Source: Dyadobacter subterraneus
GTDB lineage: Bacteria; Bacteroidota; Bacteroidia; Cytophagales; Spirosomataceae
DNA: 64,000 bases
Assembly: GCF_015221875.1 (NCBI RefSeq)
Contig: NZ_JACYGY010000001.1
Coordinates: forward strand, 5,496,501-5,560,500
Direction of reading: 5' to 3'
Under the pieces are notes generated by a model. The model was not told the origin of the DNA and ran no database searches. It was given only the letters and a program-made list of their open reading frames with translations. This document shows, in pieces, positions 18,716 to 28,570 of the stretch (its first letter is position 1; each line of letters opens with the position of its first letter). The position numbers and the translations under genes are program-made.

Positions 18716-19723
18716 ATGACCAAAATCACCGGATTTCTTCTTTTTATCATTTCATATTTGCTATCGTCAAAATTGGCGGTGGCAAATCGTTATGATATTC
18801 CGATGATTTCAATTCAGGGAGAAGCGCAGGGAACGACTTATCACATTAAATATTTTGATAAAAAACAGCGAAATCTGAAAATTGCTATAGATTCTATTTT
18901 ACTTGATTTTGATAAATGTTTATCACTATACCGGTCAGATTCCGAGCTTTCGGATTTTAATAAATCTACTTTTCATCGATATAAATCACCTTACTTTTTC
19001 CCGGTCCTCAAAAAATCTAAGGAAGTTTTTGAGGCAACGAATGGTGCCTTTGATCCTACCATTTTGCCATTGGTTAACGCTTATGGTTTCGGTCCGACTA
19101 AAAATAAAAATCCTGAAAATGCGGACATTAATTCTTTGCTGAAACTCATTGGCTTCGAAAAAATTCTATTTGATTCCTACGCTGTAAGAAAGTCAAAACC
19201 TGAAATTCAGCTTGATTTTAATGGTATTGCGCAAGGATATTCGGTTGACATAATCAGTGATTTTCTGGTCGGACTTGATATTAACAGGTTTATGGTAGAG
19301 ATCGGTGGAGAAATTCTTTGTAAAGGATATAAAGTCGATAATAAACCATGGGTTACAGGCATCGAAAATCCGTTGAAACCTGGTTCTCTTTTCTGTTCAG
19401 TTCAGCTTTCTGACCGCGCGATGACGACGGCCGGAAATTATCGAAACCATTTTGAAAAGGACGGACAAGTTTTCAATCATATTATCAATCCCAAAACCGG
19501 TTCAATGGAGCAGAGTTCTCTACTTAGCGTAACTGTTTTTGCCCAAGATGCCATCACAGCGGACGGATTTGACACTGCATTTTTCGTCATGGGTCTTGAA
19601 GAAACAAAACATTTTGTATCAAAAAACCCGAATCTCGATATATGTCTTTTGTATACCGACGATCATGGAAACTTAAAAACGTATCTGACAGACGGGATTA
19701 AAAACCTTATTAAAGAATTGTAA
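18716..19723 (+). CDS. apbE: FAD:protein FMN transferase (ApbE)
   Basis: Transfers FMN from FAD to a threonine of target proteins outside the cytoplasm. Signal peptide/anchor at residues 1-23, then the ApbE hallmarks: GEAQGTTYHIKYF (residues 35-47), the SDSELSDFN segment, DFNGIAQGYSVD (168-179), VEIGGEILCKG (194-204), MTTAGNYRNHF, FNHIINPKTG (253-262) and the metal-binding TADGFDTAFFVMG (281-293). It starts 18 bp after the oxidoreductase stop and 6 bp before the next gene. The only visible target in the window is the motif at 15981-16001 in the gene two upstream. Confidence 0.93.
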   Translation: MTKITGFLLFIISYLLSSKLAVANRYDIPMISIQGEAQGTTYHIKYFDKKQRNLKIAIDSILLDFDKCLSLYRSDSELSDFNKSTFHRYKSPYFFPVLKKSKEVFEATNGAFDPTILPLVNAYGFGPTKNKNPENADINSLLKLIGFEKILFDSYAVRKSKPEIQLDFNGIAQGYSVDIISDFLVGLDINRFMVEIGGEILCKGYKVDNKPWVTGIENPLKPGSLFCSVQLSDRAMTTAGNYRNHFEKDGQVFNHIINPKTGSMEQSSLLSVTVFAQDAITADGFDTAFFVMGLEETKHFVSKNPNLDICLLYTDDHGNLKTYLTDGIKNLIKEL

Positions 19724-19729
19724 TCAATT

Positions 19730-22312
19730 ATGAAATATTATTTAACGATACTTTCCTGTTTTATTTTGATAAACGTTTTTGGCCAAGCACCGAAAATGTT
19801 ATCTCTTGCCAATAAAAATATACAGATTATCTGGCAGAATACTTCGGAAGGTTATCACATTCAAAAGGTTTCCGTCAATAAAAACGGAAAGTGGATCTCC
19901 GATCTGGCTCCTTCCGGTGAATACACTTTGTTATTTTCCGAGACAAAACCCGCATCAGAATCCGCAGAAAATTTTGAAAAAATAACAGGCGGAAAATTCC
20001 CGGAAGACGCCTACCATTATCAGCAGGAACAATGGAAAGAAAGCACTACGGCCGTTTCGTTGAATACGGCGGGAAAGACGTACCATTTTTTTCCGTCCAA
20101 AGTAAAAATCATTGATAAAAATCATATTCAATTCACACAGGAAACGGAGGTTGCAATCATTATCGCCGACTGGAAACTGGATGAAAAGTATACTTCCGAC
20201 ATTCAGGTATCTCAAAAACTGATTCCAAAAAGAAAAGGATTTTTCTCTTTGGCAACACCAACCTTAGCGGTTTTGGAGAAGGAAAAAATAAGCTGGGTTT
20301 CTGTTCCGGGTTATTTTCAGGGAAATTTTATGCAGGAAAATTTTGCACTTGCTTATGCTTACGGTCACGGAATTCCGAATCGCCCGGTCATTTATCGTGA
20401 ACGTTGTGCGAGTACTTTGAGTCCGCTCGTGAGCAGCAAAAATGGAATTACTTTATCTATTATTCCCGAACCTGGCCTGGCGCGCGATCCTTGGGAGAAG
20501 GATAAAATCACTCAGACCGACTGGTTTATCGGATTGTCGCACATGAACCGAAAATCGCAGTTATCTCCAACACTCTATTATCCGGTGTTAGGAGAGGAAA
20601 AATCGGAAAGAGAAATCGGTCAGGAACTAAGTTATGGGTTTCGGTACAGTTTGATTTCCGGCGATTGGTTTCAGGCGCTGAACCACGCCATTTATGATGT
20701 TTATAATTTTAAAGAAGGACTGGCGCTTCGTCAGAGTACCCAATCTTTATCAGATCGCATTGAAAAAATGCATCATTATTTGATCAACCCGAAAACTTCA
20801 CTTTGGAATATCGAAGAATATAAAGGGAAACAAATTGGCGCTCAATCTTATCTAGGTGGTGTTGTGGGTTCGAATAAAGATGCCATGAAAAATTCAGATT
20901 ATGGTGCCATGTGGATGCTGGCGCATGAAACCAAAGACCCCGAATTGAACCAGAAAGTATTACCGCCGGCAGAGAATTTCAAACTGGTTCAGCAAATAAC
21001 CGACGATGGTTTTTTCAAAGGTGCAATTGAAGGACAATATTATCTGGCAAAAAGTAAAAAGTTTGTAGAGGAATGGGGTTCGGTCGTGGAACCAATCGGC
21101 CTGACTTATTACATCATGCTGGACATCGGCAATATGCTGCTTTTTGAACCTGATAATAAGGAATTAAAAGAAAGACTGAAATTGGGTGCCGAGAAATTGT
21201 TGAGCTGGCAAAAACCGGATGGAAGTTTCGCCGTTGCTTATGACCGGAAAACGGAAGAGGAGATATTCAAAGATATTAAAGACGTTCGTCCTACTTTTTA
21301 CGGTTTGATCGTCGCTTACCGGATTTTAAAAGATGAAAAATATCTGAAAGCTGCACAAAAAGGCGCTGATTGGTTTATTAAAAATGCGGTTGAAACCGGT
21401 TCTTTTCTTGGTGTTTGTGGTGACGCGCGTTATGCGCCTGACTTCGCAACCGGACAATCTGCTCAGGCTTTGCTAGATCTTTTTGATATGACAAAAGATG
21501 AGCGTTATAAAAAAGCTGCCATAACATCAGCTAAAATTTATGTCAGTTCAATTTACACACACCCGATTCCTTCCAAAAATATCAAAATTGTTAATGGTGT
21601 TGAAAGAGAAGATTGGGAAATCAGTCAGGCTGGTTTGAGTTTTGAACATGGCGGAATATTTGGCTCAGCCACGCGTCACGGGCCTATTCAATTGGCCAGT
21701 CACGCCGGACTTTTTATCAGAATGTACAAAATCACCGGCGAACAGATTTTTGCTGATCTGGCAAGATCAGCCGCTATTGGCCGCGATGCTTTCGTCGATC
21801 CAAAAACCAGCGTCGCTTCCTATTACTGGCAATCCATGAACAAAGGTGCCGGTCCTTATCCGCATCACGCCTGGTGGCAAATCGGCTGGATTACAGATTA
21901 TTTACTGTCCGAAACTGAACTGAGATCTGACGGAAAAGTCAGTTTTCCGAGAGGTTTTGTAACGCCGAAAGTTGGTCCGCACCAGACTTATGGCTTTGAA
22001 CCCGGATCGGTTTATGGTGAAAAGTCAAATCTGGTAATCCGTGAAGGTTTTGTTCAAAATGACAAACCCATTGTAGATTATATTCTGGCAGAAAACGGTC
22101 AAAAAAATGTGGCTTATGTCATGCTGCTTAATGACCGCTCACAGCCAACATCAGGGAAAATTACTTTAAACCCGGAAAAATGGATTTCCGGGAAAAATAT
22201 CTCGAAAATCCTAAATAAGAAATCTAATCAGACCATTACAGCATCCGACAATTCCTTTGCCTATAACATTCCGGGTTTTGGTATTGAAGTGATTGCTGTT
22301 CAGTTTGAATAA
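19730..22312 (+). CDS. Large exported (alpha/alpha)6-barrel-like protein, putative glycosidase or lyase
   Basis: An 860-residue protein with a signal peptide (MKYYLTILSCFILINVFG). Residues 20-330 look beta-rich; residues about 350-720 carry repeating helical hairpins with glycosidase-like motifs (LSWQKPDGSFAVAYD, VRPTFYGLIVAYRILKDEKY, ADWFIKNAVETGSFLGVCGD, ATGQSAQALLDLFDMTKDER), the pattern of six-hairpin glycosidases and polysaccharide lyases. A beta domain closes the protein. I cannot assign a CAZy family. Position between apbE and a sodium:solute symporter suggests action on the imported oligosaccharide in the periplasm. Confidence 0.7.
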   Translation: MKYYLTILSCFILINVFGQAPKMLSLANKNIQIIWQNTSEGYHIQKVSVNKNGKWISDLAPSGEYTLLFSETKPASESAENFEKITGGKFPEDAYHYQQEQWKESTTAVSLNTAGKTYHFFPSKVKIIDKNHIQFTQETEVAIIIADWKLDEKYTSDIQVSQKLIPKRKGFFSLATPTLAVLEKEKISWVSVPGYFQGNFMQENFALAYAYGHGIPNRPVIYRERCASTLSPLVSSKNGITLSIIPEPGLARDPWEKDKITQTDWFIGLSHMNRKSQLSPTLYYPVLGEEKSEREIGQELSYGFRYSLISGDWFQALNHAIYDVYNFKEGLALRQSTQSLSDRIEKMHHYLINPKTSLWNIEEYKGKQIGAQSYLGGVVGSNKDAMKNSDYGAMWMLAHETKDPELNQKVLPPAENFKLVQQITDDGFFKGAIEGQYYLAKSKKFVEEWGSVVEPIGLTYYIMLDIGNMLLFEPDNKELKERLKLGAEKLLSWQKPDGSFAVAYDRKTEEEIFKDIKDVRPTFYGLIVAYRILKDEKYLKAAQKGADWFIKNAVETGSFLGVCGDARYAPDFATGQSAQALLDLFDMTKDERYKKAAITSAKIYVSSIYTHPIPSKNIKIVNGVEREDWEISQAGLSFEHGGIFGSATRHGPIQLASHAGLFIRMYKITGEQIFADLARSAAIGRDAFVDPKTSVASYYWQSMNKGAGPYPHHAWWQIGWITDYLLSETELRSDGKVSFPRGFVTPKVGPHQTYGFEPGSVYGEKSNLVIREGFVQNDKPIVDYILAENGQKNVAYVMLLNDRSQPTSGKITLNPEKWISGKNISKILNKKSNQTITASDNSFAYNIPGFGIEVIAVQFE

Positions 22313-22355
22313 AAAATAGCTTAAAAAATTTACTTCACCTAACACTCCTGAACGC

Positions 22356-24074
22356 TTGAACTCACCCATTGATACCGCCGTCATTTTTATCTTTTCGGCC
22401 TTCGTTTTATTTATCGGAATGCTTTTCGTCCGGACGGGACGGAACATGAAATCCTTTTTTGCCGGAGGTGAATCCGTGCCCTGGTTTATAGGAGGACTTT
22501 CGTTATTTATGAGCTTTTTCTCTGCCGGCACTTTTGTCGCCTGGGGAGCTATTGCCTATAAATATGGCTGGGTTTCCGTGACAATCCAGTGGACCATGTG
22601 CATCGGCGCGCTGATCACAGGACTTTGGCTGGCTCCAAAATGGAAAGCAACAGGCGCATTAACTGCCGCTGAATTTGTAAAAGAAAGATTGGGACTGACG
22701 GTACAAAAAACGTTTATCTACATTTTTACGCTGGTTTCACTTTTTATTAAAGGCTCCGTTTTATATCCGGTCGCCAAACTGGTGAGCGTTTCACTTGGAT
22801 TTCCATTGATTCCCAGCACCATTGTTTTGGGAATTATGATGATCGCTTACACAGCCGTTGGCGGATTGTGGGCAGTAATGGTTACTGATATTCTTCAATT
22901 TGTGATTTTGACGGCTGCCGTTTTTATCATTTTACCATTATCCTTAAATGCAGCAGGCGGCTGGGACGCGGTAACTACCAAAGCACCAGACGGTTTTTTC
23001 GAATTGTTAAACGGCGAATATACTTTCGGATTTATCATCGCTTTTACGCTTTATCACATTTGTTACATTGGAGGTAACTGGACTTTTGTACAACGTTACA
23101 CTAGTGTCGACAGCGGAAAATCTGCCCGGAAAGTTTCTTTTCTTTTTGCAGGATTATACCTCATCAGCCCGATTATCTGGATGCTGCCTCCGATGATTTA
23201 CCGGACCATTAATCCTGACCTGGTAGGTCTGGATACTGAAAACGCCTATTTGAAAGTTTGCCAGCTTGTTTTGCCCCCGGGTTTGATGGGACTGATGCTT
23301 ACCGGCATGTATTTCTCAACTTCGGCCTCAGCCAATACAACCTTGAACGTCGTGTCAGCCGTTTTCACAAACGACATTTACAAAGGCATGATCAATCCGG
23401 GCGCTTCGGATAAAAAGCTGATGTCCATTGCACGATTATCGTCGCTTGTTTTTGGCATCGGGATGATCATTATCGCTTTACTCGTACCAGCTGCCGGTGG
23501 GATTGTGGAAGTGGTTTTAAGTATCGGCGCAGTTACTGGCGGACCACTTTTAGCGCCGGCACTTTGGGCTTTGTTTTCCAAAAAGCTAACCGGAAAAGCC
23601 ACCCTCTGGATCACTGGTTCTACACTTTCGGTCAATTTACTTTTCAAAATTATTTTACCATTAACGGCAGGTTTTAAATTAAATCGTTCAGAAGAAATGC
23701 TTCTCGGGATTGGTTTGCCGATTATTTTACTGGCTATTAATGAATGGTTTGTAGCACGAAGAACTGCTACCAGTTCTGAATACGAAGTTTATCAGGCTGT
23801 GATGGCGCAGCGAAAATTTGATTATCTGGAAAGCTCGGAAGAAGAGAAAACGGAGGCGCGCAGACAAAATCAGTTTGGCTTACAGGTGATTGCCGGCGCA
23901 CTTTCATTTACCGCTTTTTTGCTTTTTGTGTTAAGTGCTTTAACTACAATTGGCTCCACCTTAACAGCTGCCATAGCATTTGGGATTCTGTTAACAGCCA
24001 TCATTCCATGGCGCGCGTCCCGAAAAATCAAACTCATTTCAGCAGAAACAAAAAATCAAATCCTTCACTCATAA
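22356..24074 (+). CDS. Sodium:solute symporter (SSS family)
   Basis: Inner-membrane Na+-coupled transporter, probably for the sugar or acid released by this locus. About 13 membrane helices. Family signatures include SFFAGGESVPWFIGGLSLFM, the YTAVGGLWAVMVTDILQF segment and the TSASANTTLNVVSAVFTNDI helix. The start is TTG 22356 (reads NSPIDTAVIFIF); no suitable ATG exists before the first helix. It lies 43 bp after the preceding gene and 18 bp before the GH2 gene, so it is most likely part of the same operon. Confidence 0.9.
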   Translation: MNSPIDTAVIFIFSAFVLFIGMLFVRTGRNMKSFFAGGESVPWFIGGLSLFMSFFSAGTFVAWGAIAYKYGWVSVTIQWTMCIGALITGLWLAPKWKATGALTAAEFVKERLGLTVQKTFIYIFTLVSLFIKGSVLYPVAKLVSVSLGFPLIPSTIVLGIMMIAYTAVGGLWAVMVTDILQFVILTAAVFIILPLSLNAAGGWDAVTTKAPDGFFELLNGEYTFGFIIAFTLYHICYIGGNWTFVQRYTSVDSGKSARKVSFLFAGLYLISPIIWMLPPMIYRTINPDLVGLDTENAYLKVCQLVLPPGLMGLMLTGMYFSTSASANTTLNVVSAVFTNDIYKGMINPGASDKKLMSIARLSSLVFGIGMIIIALLVPAAGGIVEVVLSIGAVTGGPLLAPALWALFSKKLTGKATLWITGSTLSVNLLFKIILPLTAGFKLNRSEEMLLGIGLPIILLAINEWFVARRTATSSEYEVYQAVMAQRKFDYLESSEEEKTEARRQNQFGLQVIAGALSFTAFLLFVLSALTTIGSTLTAAIAFGILLTAIIPWRASRKIKLISAETKNQILHS

Positions 24075-24092
24075 ACTTGCAACTCATCTATC

Positions 24093-26120
24093 ATGATAAT
24101 AAAGAAATCACTTTTTGTACTGACGTTATTATTTTTATCCGGTTCAATTTCCTTTGGTCAATATAAAATCAGTCAGCCTAACGCTATTCCACTGCATGGT
24201 GAATGGTCTTTCACACTGGATCCTGCTGAAATGGGACTGGCTGGAAAATGGTACGAATCGAAAATTGACGGGAATCGTTTTGACAAAGTAACGGTGCCTC
24301 ATTGTTTTTCTGCCGATCTGCGCTATCAGTTTTACAACGGAACGGTTTGGTATCGAAAAACATTTCCATGGAAAACGACTTCCGGGAAACGTATCATTCT
24401 CCATTTCGACGCGGCTTATTACAAAACTAATATCTGGCTGAATGATCAGAAAGTTGGGGTACATGAAGGCGGATACACGCCATTCAGCTTTGATATAACA
24501 GATTTCCTGAAAGATGGCGACAATCTGCTGGCTGTTTCCGTAAACAATGATACCTGGAAAGTCGGAACAATTCCCGGCGCAAAAGACAACAACCGAATCA
24601 ATGACGCTTTTATGGGATGGGTAAATTACGGCGGCTTGATTCGTCCGGTTTATTTAACTGTTGAACCGGAAGTTTATGCTGATAATATCAAGATTGAAAG
24701 CACACCGGATTTAATCAAAGGAACGGCTGTTTTGACTACAAAACTTAGAATCAAAAACGTTTCAAAACAAACGGTTTCCCCGAAAGTAAATTATGTCGTT
24801 CAATTCAAAGAGAAAGCGGTTGCACTGAATTGGAAAATTAAATCAACCAGCATTTCAGCCGGACAAACGGGAATTATCGAAGCGGAAACAAGCCTTTCTG
24901 CGGCGCAGGTTAAACTTTGGAATCTGGATGATCCGAACTTATATCATCTTACTGCAATCATCGGTTCGGATACAATTTCCTCAAATTTTGGTATCAGAAA
25001 AGTCGAGATCAAAAATGCGCAATTATTACTGAACGGAAAATCACTTCGGTTAGGCGGAGGAAATCGTGTTGTCGATTATCCGGGTTTAGGCTCGATGGAA
25101 CCAGATTGGCTGGTGGAAAAAGATTTTCGTTTGATGAAGGAAGCAGGAATGGAATTTCAACGGTTAACGCACTATACTCCCTCTAAATATTTCTATGAAC
25201 TGGCCGATAAATATGGAATGCTGATTATTTCCGAAGCCGGAAACTGGCAGCTGACACCCCGCCAAATGGACAACGACAGCATGCGTACCAAATTCCGTTC
25301 GCAGTTCCGGGAAATGGTGGAACGAGATTGGAATCATCCGAGCATTATTGCTTACAGCGTTGGGAATGAGTATGAATCAAAATCGCAGGCCGGACTAAAA
25401 TGGACCAAGGATATGATCGTGAATGCGCGTGAACTTGACCCAACACGGCTGTACACTTTCGCCAGTATGTTCTTAAATACGTTCCCTGAAAAACCGGAAG
25501 ATGAGGCCAGTCAGTATGTCGATTTCATTTCTTCGAATACCTATGGAAACCATGCCAAAGTCCTGGACCATATCCACAAATTATATCCTGAGAAACCGAT
25601 CCTGATTAGTGAATGGGGAACGAGAGCTGATGATAAGGGTGGCGAAATTGGTCAGGCGCAACATGTGCGTGATGTAATTGCGGAGGTAAGAAAAAGGCCC
25701 TATGTGATTGGGACTTCCTGGTGGACTTACAACGATTATCAAAGTCGCTATCACGGCACAAATGCCAACGGATATCGTCCCTGGGGAATTGTTGGCCCGG
25801 ATCGCTCACTGAGGCCTGCCTACAAATCCTATCAGGATGAAATGTCGCCGGTTTTAATTGAAAAAGTGAGTTTTAAATCCGGTGAACAGGGTTCGCATCA
25901 GCTTGTTCTTAAACTGACTGCACGTAATGATTTTCCTTCTTATGCCATTCGCGGTTATTCGCTAAAAACGGCAAATGGCAGCTATGTCATTCCTGATCTT
26001 AATCCTGGTGAGAGTAAAGAATTCACAATTCCGCTAAATGGTTTTGACAAAAAAATATCGCTAACTCTCATGAAGCCAACGGGATACTCCGCCGGAATTA
26101 AAGAAATCGAACTAAAATAA
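24093..26120 (+). CDS. Glycoside hydrolase family 2 (beta-glucuronidase/beta-galactosidase type)
   Basis: A 675-residue exported enzyme with signal peptide (MIIKKSLFVLTLLFLSGSIS). The three GH2 domains are seen: jelly-roll sugar-binding (VWYRKTFPWKTTSGKR ... NIWLNDQKVGVHEGGYTPF), immunoglobulin-like middle, and TIM barrel. The acid/base Glu is Glu426 in SVGNEYES and the nucleophile is Glu507 in LISEWGTRAD. Exact substrate (glucuronide, galactoside, mannoside) cannot be read from sequence. It is the only clear hydrolase of the second locus. Confidence 0.92.
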   Translation: MIIKKSLFVLTLLFLSGSISFGQYKISQPNAIPLHGEWSFTLDPAEMGLAGKWYESKIDGNRFDKVTVPHCFSADLRYQFYNGTVWYRKTFPWKTTSGKRIILHFDAAYYKTNIWLNDQKVGVHEGGYTPFSFDITDFLKDGDNLLAVSVNNDTWKVGTIPGAKDNNRINDAFMGWVNYGGLIRPVYLTVEPEVYADNIKIESTPDLIKGTAVLTTKLRIKNVSKQTVSPKVNYVVQFKEKAVALNWKIKSTSISAGQTGIIEAETSLSAAQVKLWNLDDPNLYHLTAIIGSDTISSNFGIRKVEIKNAQLLLNGKSLRLGGGNRVVDYPGLGSMEPDWLVEKDFRLMKEAGMEFQRLTHYTPSKYFYELADKYGMLIISEAGNWQLTPRQMDNDSMRTKFRSQFREMVERDWNHPSIIAYSVGNEYESKSQAGLKWTKDMIVNARELDPTRLYTFASMFLNTFPEKPEDEASQYVDFISSNTYGNHAKVLDHIHKLYPEKPILISEWGTRADDKGGEIGQAQHVRDVIAEVRKRPYVIGTSWWTYNDYQSRYHGTNANGYRPWGIVGPDRSLRPAYKSYQDEMSPVLIEKVSFKSGEQGSHQLVLKLTARNDFPSYAIRGYSLKTANGSYVIPDLNPGESKEFTIPLNGFDKKISLTLMKPTGYSAGIKEIELK

Positions 26121-26188
26121 TTAAAAATATAAATACGACTGGGAAATATTAATTCTTCGCTGAGTCCCCACCCTAACGCTATTAACTA

Positions 26189-28465
26189 ATGATAAAAGAA
26201 GAATTCATCTACAAAAGATCACCAAAAACCATATCTCTTGAAGCAGATTTAGTAATCGTCGGAGGTGGATTGACGGGAACCTGCGCGGCGATCACTGGGG
26301 CACGGACAGGAATGAAAGTAATTGTTGTTCAGGACAGACCGGTTTTGGGCGGAAATGCGTCAAGTGAAGTCCGGTTGTGGGTTTTGGGCGCAACCTCACA
26401 TATGGGAAACAATAACCGCTGGGCACGGGAAGGTGGCGTAATCAATGAAATTATGCTGGAAAATATCCACCGGAACCCTGATGGAAATCCGTTGATTTTT
26501 GATACCGTTTTGCTGGAAAAAGTGGTTGAAGAAAAGAATATCACTTTGTTATTAAACACGGCCGTTTTCGACCTTGACAAATCTGCGGAAGATACGATTT
26601 CGGCTGTCCACGCTTTTTGCAGTCAGAATAGTACGCAATACAAAATCAGCGCTCCTTTGTTCTGTGATGCCTCCGGTGACGGAATTGTTGCCTTTCTGGC
26701 AGGGGCGGCATTTCGTATGGGTGCAGAATCTCAGGAAGAGTTTGGTGAAAAATTCGCCCCGGATAAAGCATATGGTGAGCTGCTTGGACATTCGATGTAT
26801 TTTTATTCGAAAGATGTTGGCAGACCAGTGAAATTTACGCCGCCGTCTTTTGCTTTGCAGGATATTACGCAGATTCCGCGTTATAAAACATTCAATCCAA
26901 AAGATTTCGGTTGTCGGCTGTGGTGGCTGGAATATGGCGGACGACTTGACACCGTTCACGATACGGAAACAATTAAGTGGGAATTATGGAAAGTAGTTTA
27001 CGGCGCCTGGAATTATATTAAAAATTCCGGTCTGTTCCCCGAAGCTGAAACGATGACATTGGAGTGGGTCGGTACTATTCCCGGAAAACGGGAAAGCCGC
27101 CGTTTTGAAGGCGATTATATGCTTAAACAGCAGGATATTGTTGAACAAAAACAATTCGAAGATACAGTAGCTTTTGGTGGTTGGAGCATCGACTTGCATC
27201 CGGCGGATGGAATTTACAGTGATCAGGCAGGTTGTAATCAATGGCATGGAAAGGGTGTTTTCAGTATTCCCTACCGCAGTTATTACAGTAAAAACATCAA
27301 TAACCTATTTATTGCAGGGCGGATTATCAGTACAACACACGTGGCTTTTGCGTCCACACGGGTAATGGCTACAAGCGCGCATGGCGGACAAGCTGTTGCA
27401 ATTGCTGCTTCTTTGGCAAAAAAATATGGTATTTCACCAAGAGAAGTCGGAACACTTCATTTGGACGAATTGCAGCGTGAATTGATCAAATCGGGCCAGT
27501 ATATTCCACATTTGAAATTGTCAGATCAGGAAGATCTGGTTCAAAAAGCAATAAACATTCAGGCGAGTTCAACGTTAAAATTGAAAGAAATTCCGGGTGC
27601 TGATTATTGGGTGGCCATTAATCATTCGGTTGGACAAATGCTGCCGGTTTCTATGGGTAAAATGCCTTCCGTTACGGTTTGGCTTGATGCTGAAGAAGAA
27701 ACAGAGTTGACCGTTGAATTACGAAGAAGCAGCAAATCTTACAATCATACACCCGATATTACACTTGAAACAAAATCCGTTTCTTTGAAAAAAGGAAGGC
27801 AGGAAATTACATTGGAGTGGAATGCAGAATTTGATGATGCCTGTTATGCTTTTGTTTGTTTCATGAAAAATGAACAAGTCAAAATTCAGTATAGCGAGAC
27901 AAGAATTTCGGGAATCGTGACGGTTTTTAACGCAACAAATCCCGCTGTTTCTAATTATGGCAAACAGGAACCGACGGAAGATATCGGCGTAGATACATTC
28001 GAATTCTGGTGTCCACAGCGCAGACCAGAAGGACGAAATATTGCCATGAATTTGGGTACTGAAATTAATCTTTTTAAACCTGAAAATTTGAGAAATGGTT
28101 TGCAACGTCCAATCGCCAGTCCGAATGCCTGGGTTGCAGATTACGATGACAGAAAACCAACAATTAATTTAGCATGGGCAGAAGAAACAAAAATTTCTTC
28201 TATTGAATTTGTCTTTGACGCAGATTACGACCACCCGATGGAAAATGTAATTTTCCTCCACCCCGAAACCGTGATGCCGTTTTGTGTGACGGAGGTAAAG
28301 GTTTATGATGACAAAATTGAACTCGTCGGATCGATTGAAAATAATCATCAGAATAGAAGAAAGATTACACTGAGCGAACCAGTTTCAACGCAAAACCTCA
28401 CAATTGAACTGGCAAATTCGAACGAAAATACGCCTGTTTCGCTGTTTGAAATCCGGTGTTATTGA
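26189..28465 (+). CDS. FAD-dependent oxidoreductase (PF12831 type), no signal peptide, with C-terminal discoidin-like domain
   Basis: A 758-residue paralogue of the exported oxidoreductase at 16898. The Rossmann site (DLVIVGGGLTGTCAAITGAR) is only 19 residues from the N-terminus and no export signal is present, so it is predicted cytoplasmic. Shared blocks: VQDRPVLGGNASSEVRLW, CDASGDGIVAFLAGA, LFIAGRIISTTHVAFASTRV. The C-terminal 300 residues look like two beta-sandwich modules, the last resembling a discoidin/galactose-binding fold (KISSIEFVFDADYDHPMENV). It ends the second carbohydrate locus; a terminator follows. Substrate unknown; by context a step after sugar import. Confidence 0.82.
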   Translation: MIKEEFIYKRSPKTISLEADLVIVGGGLTGTCAAITGARTGMKVIVVQDRPVLGGNASSEVRLWVLGATSHMGNNNRWAREGGVINEIMLENIHRNPDGNPLIFDTVLLEKVVEEKNITLLLNTAVFDLDKSAEDTISAVHAFCSQNSTQYKISAPLFCDASGDGIVAFLAGAAFRMGAESQEEFGEKFAPDKAYGELLGHSMYFYSKDVGRPVKFTPPSFALQDITQIPRYKTFNPKDFGCRLWWLEYGGRLDTVHDTETIKWELWKVVYGAWNYIKNSGLFPEAETMTLEWVGTIPGKRESRRFEGDYMLKQQDIVEQKQFEDTVAFGGWSIDLHPADGIYSDQAGCNQWHGKGVFSIPYRSYYSKNINNLFIAGRIISTTHVAFASTRVMATSAHGGQAVAIAASLAKKYGISPREVGTLHLDELQRELIKSGQYIPHLKLSDQEDLVQKAINIQASSTLKLKEIPGADYWVAINHSVGQMLPVSMGKMPSVTVWLDAEEETELTVELRRSSKSYNHTPDITLETKSVSLKKGRQEITLEWNAEFDDACYAFVCFMKNEQVKIQYSETRISGIVTVFNATNPAVSNYGKQEPTEDIGVDTFEFWCPQRRPEGRNIAMNLGTEINLFKPENLRNGLQRPIASPNAWVADYDDRKPTINLAWAEETKISSIEFVFDADYDHPMENVIFLHPETVMPFCVTEVKVYDDKIELVGSIENNHQNRRKITLSEPVSTQNLTIELANSNENTPVSLFEIRCY

Positions 28466-28493
28466 GTCTTAATTTTTAATGTATAATCGTTTT

Positions 28494-28527
28494 AAAAAAG
28501 ACGGATCTTCGGGTTCGTCTTTTTTTA
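28494..28527 (+). terminator. Intrinsic terminator closing the second carbohydrate locus
   Basis: A 10-bp stem AAAAAAGACG / CGTCTTTTTT with loop GATCTTCGGGTT ends in a T-run, 29 bp after the oxidoreductase stop. Confidence 0.85.
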
Positions 28528-28530
28528 TTC

Positions 28531-28561
28531 TTTGAAAGCTAATATTTTGATACTAAATTTG
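28531..28561 (+). promoter_or_regulatory. Bacteroidota-type promoter of the sulfur cluster
   Basis: TTTG at 28531-28534, a 19-bp spacer, and TAAATTTG at 28554-28561 match the TTTG / TAnnTTTG consensus of Bacteroidota primary-sigma promoters. It lies between the terminator and the TauE gene. Confidence 0.7.
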
Positions 28562-28570
28562 CACCTCATT

